Of a DNA stretch of 64,000 nucleotides, positions 60,901 through 64,000 are shown piece after piece; the stretch's first letter is position 1; each line of letters begins with the position of its first letter. The stretch covers positions 868,001-932,000 of the forward strand of contig NZ_JAAALO010000001.1 in the NCBI RefSeq assembly GCF_009908295.1, given 5' to 3'. Below the pieces are notes generated by a model, which saw nothing but the letters and a program-made list of their open reading frames with translations, had not been told where the DNA came from and did no database searches. Position numbers and translations under genes: made by a program. The DNA is from Micromonospora rubida. GTDB taxonomy: Bacteria; Actinomycetota; Actinomycetes; Mycobacteriales; Micromonosporaceae.

Positions 60901-63900
60901 CGATGTGCCGGGGCTGCAACTGCGGCCGGTCGGCCGGTTTCGTCGTGGCCATCAGGGAGTTGTCCCTGAACACCGCCGACGACCGATCCTTGCTCAGCAA
61001 CAGCCGCCGCTCGTCACCCACCGGGTCGACGTACTCGTCGGGCAGGCCGAGATAATGACCAATCTCGTGGGCATACCGCAGGTCGCTATCAGTCACCGAC
61101 CACGCCGTCTGGCTGGTGTCGACCGCCTCCTCGCCGAAGAGACCCACGGTCGCATGCGCAAGCTCGGGCTCGGCCACGAACTCGACGTTGACGTGAAGCT
61201 GGTCGGCACCGATCCGGAACTGCTGGTTGAACGCGCCATCGACGGCCCTCGCAACCCGCTCCCGCACCCCCGACTCCGCCGCACGAGCGGTAGCGTCCTG
61301 CGGGCTCAAATGCACCCGAACCGTGAAATCCTGCACCCGCCGACCATCAGAGGCCTCCAAGACCCGATAGTCAAAAGCCACCGGCCCCTCAACACGACGA
61401 CTCAGACTGACCCGGGGCAGATCGACACGGCCCAGGTCGACCTCGGACAGGCCGCCCGTCACCGACGCATCACGATCCTCAGCCTGAAACGCGACATGGG
61501 AATCGATGACCATCCGAGGCAGCCCACGCTCGGTGGAGGCCCCCTCCACGACGTCGTACGCGATGGTATTGGCAGTCCGCGGCAGCACGGTGGAACGCAG
61601 CTCGTCGATTTCAGCGCTCTCGACCAGCGAGGCCACGAGCGCCGGGCGCTCACCGGAGGTACGCACCACATCCGAGTCCTCCGGCGCCCGCCGCCCCCTC
61701 CCACGCCTTCCGGCACCCCTGCTGGCCTCCCTGGCCGCTGGCTCGGCGGTGCCGTCGGACGACGGAAAGTTGTCCATGACCGGCGTGACCGTTATATCCG
61801 GCACCCCGTACGAATCCGGCGAGAACGGCGTACTCGACTCCGAGAACGCAGGCCGCGCCGACCCCCAATACGAATCCGGCGAGAACGGCATGCTCGACTC
61901 CGGGAACGCAGGCGGATCCATAGGGTCCGCAGTGGACAGCGCGCGCATACGCGCCTCCAAGTCGCCCAGCGCCGCCACATCCGATCCAGGGTCCGAGGCA
62001 TCGAGATACGGCCCCTCGGAGGCGGACGCCGGCAATATCGAGGGACCCACGCCGAACGTGCTGTCGAAATAACTGGAGGTGAAATGGTCACCGATGCCCT
62101 GACCGCCCGCAGCCGCCGCCGTCAACCGCTCAGCGTGGTAGTACGCCTCGATCTCCTGTTCGACGAGTTCTTCGGTGTAGGTCTCGACGTGGCGGGCGGG
62201 TGCCGCCCGAACCTTGTAGGCCCGAACCTCGATGACGACCCTGGGCAACTGCATCCGCCTGTTGATAGGGACAATCGTCATCATGTCCACCTGCGCGGCG
62301 CTTAAATTTGTAAATTCCTCGCCGTTCGATTCTCGCAGTCGATCGGGGTTCGAATTTTCGACGTCCGCGAACCAGCCCAGGCCGCCGATGACATCAGAAT
62401 GTCCCTCGATGCGCCAAACCTGAGTCAGATAATCGACGGGAAGGCCGAACTGCGCCTGGAAGGCGGCCTTGAAATGGCTCAGAATCTCAGCTCTATGGGC
62501 CGCGAAGAATGCTTTGATTCCCTCGGGTAATTCTTGGTAGATGAGCCGCTTATCATTCCGCACAAGAGCTGCGGCGTCGTTCTTGAGGGTCCCCCGTTGG
62601 GCTTGATCTGGATTGCGCCAGTGGAATTCGAGCATAGCGCCCATTGCGAACGTCTCGTAGTACAGTGCGATGACGCCCCGGATCGTCTCGGTCTCCACAT
62701 GGGGTCGATCGAGCAGTTCCTGGAGGGGCACCTGGCGACCGGTGCGCCAGTTGACGTAGTCGGCGGCTACCTGAAGCCCAACGCCCAGACCGTCATTGAG
62801 GTGCTCCTTGGCCCAGTGCGGATGCCCGTTCGTCTTCGTCCGCCAGGTGTTCTCCGCGACGAACTCCAGGAACTTCGCGACTCCCGCGAACGGAACATCG
62901 TGGTTGTACTGCGGGAGTATGCCCTCCCAACCGCCGATCAGACGCGGCCCGACCTCAACCTGATCCCAGCCAGGTTGGATTTGCCACCCCATCTCCGGCG
63001 TCAGCAACTCCGACAGCGTTAACCATGGGTCGGCACGGTGCGCCACGCGGAACGCTTGTGCCACCTGCCTGCGCACCCAGTGGATCTGCCGCCTGTCCTC
63101 GCCCGGCTCTTCCGGGAACGAGCTCGACACCGGGGCGACGAACTCGGCCAGCCCCACCGTGAACGGCTCGGTCTCGGGTCTACGTGGCTTGGATTGCCAG
63201 AACGACGTCTGATCGCGATTGGTGTAGACCTCTCGTGTTTCCAACGTCAACTGGGCACCGTCGGGCCGCGTAGCAATCAGCGTGTGTGCCGTCGTCCCTG
63301 CGGGCACACCGATGAGGATGTTGCTGAACTCGCCTTCGTCGGCCGATCCCAGATAACGCAACCCGGGCGCGGGATCGACAAGCGCGTTCGCCGTGGTCGC
63401 CCCGGTGGCAGCCGGCCCCGCCTCACCATCGGCGAACGGCACCGCTACACCATCAGGGCCTGCCACGATGACCCGCGCCCCCAACAGACCCGGCAACCAG
63501 GGCGGAGCTACCGGCCGCCCCGCCCCGTCAACCGCATCCCACACCCGCTCACCCACGGGATTCTGCGTCTCGACAGCGAAGACACCACCCTGCCAGGCGG
63601 TAAGCACGATCCCATGACGCGGGCCAACCGGCGGAGACACCAACACGAAAGCCGCCGCACCATCACCCAACCCCCGCAACCGCGTCACCAGCGGATCGAG
63701 CGAATCTCCCACCGGCCGCCAGTCGCCACCAAGAGCAGCCGCCAACCGATCCTGCACCCGCCCCGTGCCCAACCCCGCATCATCAACCGCGACCGGCCCA
63801 CCGAACCAACCCCGACGAACCGCCTCCAACCGATCCAGACAATCCTCAAGCGCATCCCCCGCATCCCGACCCGACGGCAGCACCTCGGCAAGCCGATCCT

Positions 63901-64000
63901 CCAACCCACGCCGCACCTCGGCCATGGAAACCGCCAGCACGTCCCGCCCGACCGACCGACCCGGGCGGGTGCCGACCGTATCGTCCGGGTCGCGCGGTGC
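51905..64000 (-). CDS. giant multidomain protein, 5' end outside window (papain-like, metzincin-like, OTU-like and beta-rich domains)
   Basis: At least 4,031 aa. The frame has no stop up to base 64000, so the GTG at 63940 is probably internal; residues here count from it. Regions: papain-like fold of the polymorphic-toxin type (1-180; C34 in EDCLDRL, H109 in GPRHGIV, E124/Q126); uncharacterised helical segment (200-640); linker with a 60-bp repeat; metzincin-like protease (about 770-1020; HEIGHYLGLPDEY with H958, E959, H962, D968 and a possible Met-turn M997); linker; helical part (1100-1400); OTU-like domain (about 1400-1560; GFFEALLQAAE, LAPAVAQLFGVNVLLVEP) with Ser in place of the catalytic Cys; beta-rich middle (about 1650-3600) containing a Gly9 run; Rossmann-like plus helical C-terminus (3624-4011) ending in Cys. 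No transmembrane helix or signal is visible in this part. It recalls the giant actinobacterial proteins labelled lonely-Cys in databases, from memory only. A role as a secreted effector or toxin is inference. Confidence 0.8.
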   Translation of the reverse strand, partial: APRDPDDTVGTRPGRSVGRDVLAVSMAEVRRGLEDRLAEVLPSGRDAGDALEDCLDRLEAVRRGWFGGPVAVDDAGLGTGRVQDRLAAALGGDWRPVGDSLDPLVTRLRGLGDGAAAFVLVSPPVGPRHGIVLTAWQGGVFAVETQNPVGERVWDAVDGAGRPVAPPWLPGLLGARVIVAGPDGVAVPFADGEAGPAATGATTANALVDPAPGLRYLGSADEGEFSNILIGVPAGTTAHTLIATRPDGAQLTLETREVYTNRDQTSFWQSKPRRPETEPFTVGLAEFVAPVSSSFPEEPGEDRRQIHWVRRQVAQAFRVAHRADPWLTLSELLTPEMGWQIQPGWDQVEVGPRLIGGWEGILPQYNHDVPFAGVAKFLEFVAENTWRTKTNGHPHWAKEHLNDGLGVGLQVAADYVNWRTGRQVPLQELLDRPHVETETIRGVIALYYETFAMGAMLEFHWRNPDQAQRGTLKNDAAALVRNDKRLIYQELPEGIKAFFAAHRAEILSHFKAAFQAQFGLPVDYLTQVWRIEGHSDVIGGLGWFADVENSNPDRLRESNGEEFTNLSAAQVDMMTIVPINRRMQLPRVVIEVRAYKVRAAPARHVETYTEELVEQEIEAYYHAERLTAAAAGGQGIGDHFTSSYFDSTFGVGPSILPASASEGPYLDASDPGSDVAALGDLEARMRALSTADPMDPPAFPESSMPFSPDSYWGSARPAFSESSTPFSPDSYGVPDITVTPVMDNFPSSDGTAEPAAREASRGAGRRGRGRRAPEDSDVVRTSGERPALVASLVESAEIDELRSTVLPRTANTIAYDVVEGASTERGLPRMVIDSHVAFQAEDRDASVTGGLSEVDLGRVDLPRVSLSRRVEGPVAFDYRVLEASDGRRVQDFTVRVHLSPQDATARAAESGVRERVARAVDGAFNQQFRIGADQLHVNVEFVAEPELAHATVGLFGEEAVDTSQTAWSVTDSDLRYAHEIGHYLGLPDEYVDPVGDERRLLLSKDRSSAVFRDNSLMATTKPADRPQLQPRHIERIAATAASEVSPHTTDPSLPIAPRDPDEFVRTRPAPPKDKGKGKAQEGGGEAPADRTQADVPADASRPATAPAGPATTGIGDPGDEARVVTWGWESVAPGSALSAPVQQALTVNGLRGLADQSGMPFFAKVAASAGYQGDQELAYLDADLVRTRVQAYADELREARDWSSFGVPDPDPASIQQIYDWIAGGLDPDQVPGVLTEGLPAASAATEVLLRLTAPALARQIQLIRADGTTEWYKPSDVAVVEHPVITLVESASAVLATVPIETVPAVLAAVEGSLISPVVSTGLPVGLPADELAFNDLASFLAAVSGDASVTLPTDLSDRLRAATLREEAGLVAGPGLEGILTAVREAVAKNAKPLLPAEPPKWQRVPAGQGYPELTTDQANYLADRGRSAVWNPAAPSGFFEALLQAAEHDQYRLRGLSDWPAAELRVMFGALLRADLAAAGDAWPLLGATSQEFSSSRDELLKWVTDLSTPGVPAPTDTPKWLAPAVAQLFGVNVLLVEPDVRLGGAMIDQNWPQLVLVTSADGRVMATAPADPAEAGTVRRLESVDIPAVPSDRPGAEQAGGSEAELGRSVEVPETSAATGLAGKSPATGSVEEPSAALGRPEPAPVKVPAAGELIDIAPSAYPMGVPKEGLPYLDQLTAQLRDALSGERVTLDEDEWLKLRQRLLANYRKITSPSGYLERQGHLDLRFRLELGEARAAGDPKALPAPPVPGKPAEDAKGKGSPIRGVGAIQMTVATGGDSGSRTGQTSATRAGISINGAPPVLRFMTGRAGPRFTATMNKVDRSTGYFTTAETAHVDDTRSELVLTNVETKWSFSIGKGVKGQGYRWSAPTPVVVTGEKQPLILWMPLQYVGQPSADQVRAIAPEAPQPDATPQEIETFKKRSSRFKQNRERIPRYFFAAGLGGLSDLYADGVELLQKAGLPVDSGTLLQQVARALWNLDTHLDTAVNDPRGYVIPLADEAGRDIGRLVARGRRKGTPLPIGTPSNQAHLEKVRTAISTHTSGFNLTNESGLGIEAAFDLVKAPMIAAGPEARATFTATNSDGVSASRNGLNVLVSRYTGYTVAFHLKFDFDLELTVLNDRKNSFKSPRPTPGETLLRIPEKDAFDYSFPVDRAALKEDVPSAKEVPFVEDAVRDSRAENEVSEARLPAYLLRGRGAGHALVEVDTALPGKLYEAVSEELRKRGYVSNDLDLPFAKQLKTVGRSALLPDILRSESGAAVQSRQRNDRALRLFLSSDSLDSHYDQAHQDGMFLTLRRQNRYGQEKIIRVTVVATQELTEEIDPKNKSSVYIKDLTDDYSTVNLAMGLDVAGQSAGGSTNINFGLGGYARVAKGVLGRFGLSIGYTRSVGAVESNSIVTNMPQLQESTAKAHELELPSEYKIKLEFEDDKEKSWSSDAIGATATVHLLEDFNVARTATPMRGRAPQNTPPAVLENAVVLHLDSTGVLAAARKVLRGFTKPGREADEPTTRFTSNVSLHAHLKEMMADRYTTDSFFRPGFFRHQLGSLGIKAEVGRSTFVGVTKDNFTLGLIKLSLTQSSQNATRSHKGVLNGELTFGGTTAAPSGEAADPGGGGGGGGGVVGHGIEGPGATGGSAAAPTSAEAANYGGAAGPAFSYTRAYTKKHGARQTGGKEYLELNFARAYVFDAPTGFTVQAVREKHGKLMLNKGEISEPEKVPGGSLRYALSEPDALKEFAAGRVDLPEDQLADVFERWISEKTEFSTKALVGALTQWHGSVADSGVVDTYRNERESWARKLAEKHRNDTGRIYDSADRNRFAETFPEISLTPVAADEDLPNAARSTYLPPYFLEGAPRALGHAGIHSLTYQDPSVPGETFTAYDLVRRAIDKVVPGLLGRERADWQNARVWRGSFFGDSGKSLIGRVQGGLDGLQAMLAGGRDQPLIEDMLGDDPFRFSIVNPMGWLLSDVVDVKISVKWRDGEPEPIDLVPESGLENYFHAYQMDSTGKGRDSIYSATLKGNFAPTYSSKGTTVGGAAQWAGGQRRSNNQHVERIEEATAYSWNKAYHYRRPITIAIEVNRQMMPGRVVNNILAKFRHSLPRGESVSYPGELIVKLPQGLVESPPVQGPAPMPTMHPLPKLPVDMAVISFRLENALPVAEELLRKTFGEGATKKIFGPWLATSVFGKEADNYRPSLSLSTLLSPHHLGNHLPKMLAGQRHRLTPTLLEPGHSRVRAEFHIRGELHELRVVRMIDEGMGTGRYVKDISNNSVNVSLDKPDAAASLEIGQSGTVNDRQLGSEQVSDKMSGSTPFSRQAPLGSSADANLAQRGEQHSKQLGPSYLVEVKGRFFLEMTRYKQGLFSSENKKREKVVRSAPIFGEGYIQAFGEQIEEMQRQLHEFRTAPPAKEPTPWPAAEGAPREVDLDRSLFEAAKNGGVDAPGQVAQSLRQPQEKQPTLILSTHVGQRAYLTYKAVSEWEFDLRYPGAAADSDAARAANQERLTTLDGLTPKAETPAGVRELEGLVDEAIARAGALSASPPSTLLRALGGNPVYQAQEIAFRLNTHVEVRQAGYRWRESASPGDPETAIDRISPDGRITPVNYPGVDAPAGPVGEPQVSRSGRPSTAPSPPLADSPVPPPVPAPQGSRWDGNTLVIGTWGGPSFNELTQVGHWSTENPPGILIAVKPTRDKGGQLVLDQLRTALQRTARIGVIPTVLFWNTPPGVLEELRADYVFSTLQRRVVNLDDSSWQLSGPDGRLAGLYDVITDALAAQKSAAGPPTGEISARLAARKLPPALAGWLSENNWQDRETYLRAHFQELLAPEVQAVLGRNADGTMTGLPAGEDGNLAGATQVILDLVRANGGPAGEDAPRLAPAADIPSHKFEPPVALEGPLRETFAFDYLLPRPKPKPSTVRTERASWDDLLLRLFSMGKLTGPQMVALANGVAEGSRGVANATIFAAIAAVMRMPQKVAELPTHDNSEFGRLADAVANCDVLPADRVSWVARFDAFHDQVAGGQPGHAALLHVLLEKLTNC
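61809..61912 (-). repeat. 44-bp direct repeat at 60-bp spacing inside the giant gene
   Basis: Copies at 61809-61852 and 61869-61912, both starting TACGAATCCGGCGAGAACGG. They encode repeated (A)F(P/S)ESS(M/T)PFSPDSY in the disordered linker before the protease domain. Confidence 0.85.

Noticed and set aside
63938..63940. GTG at 63940 as the true start of the giant protein
   Set aside because: The frame remains open to the window edge, and the preceding residues resemble an internal linker of the same protein.

Overview
The window is very GC-rich, uses many GTG and some TTG starts, and carries a large modular megasynthase operon, a GH2/MFS sugar locus, an anti-sigma factor and a giant protein gene. 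This fits an actinomycete, plausibly of the Micromonosporaceae (genus is inference; no rRNA or marker gene is present).

Region 1 (1-37889, all minus strand) is most of a trans-acyltransferase polyketide synthase / NRPS operon. Transcription runs right to left through four coupled genes, the last leaving the window at base 1. In order of synthesis: loading protein LnmK-like domain-ACP, then KS-KR-ACP-KS (31869-37889); DH-ACP-KR-KS-KR-MT-ACP-KS-KR-ACP-KS-ACP (18349-31842); C-A-PCP-KS with a glycine-type A domain (13646-18352); DH-KR-ACP-KS-DH-KR-MT-ACP-KS-ACP-KS-KR... (1-13646). No AT, ER or TE is present, so malonyl units must be supplied in trans. Two modules are split between proteins after the KS. 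The notable feature is the N-terminal LnmK-type acyltransferase/decarboxylase fused to an ACP, which predicts a propionyl (or acetyl) starter. The product is not recognised.

Region 2 (37890-42138) begins with about 1.3 kb without a convincing gene. It holds the probable operon promoter, a perfect 19-bp inverted repeat and a 15-bp tandem repeat. Then come a secreted RhiA-family protein, a strong terminator, a UbiA-family prenyltransferase, and a frameshifted remnant of a secreted CBM6-type protein behind a ROK-like operator.

Region 3 (42139-47834) is a carbohydrate locus: a sugar-porter MFS gene with a LacI-like palindrome upstream, a DUF2804 protein, and an overlapping GH2 glycosidase/MFS pair. 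Region 4 (47984-49745) holds a zinc-finger anti-sigma factor without an adjacent sigma gene, and an atypical LuxR-type response regulator.

Region 5 (49789-64000, minus) is the least understood and perhaps most novel part. One gene is at least 4,031 codons long and is still open at the right edge. It combines a papain-like (toxin-type) domain, a metzincin-like HExxHxxGxxD protease domain, a degenerate OTU-like domain, a long beta-rich middle and a C-terminal domain. The 690-aa protein encoded just downstream looks like a paralogue of that C-terminal part. A linker at the window edge resembles a linker inside the protein, suggesting a repeated modular architecture that continues outside the window.
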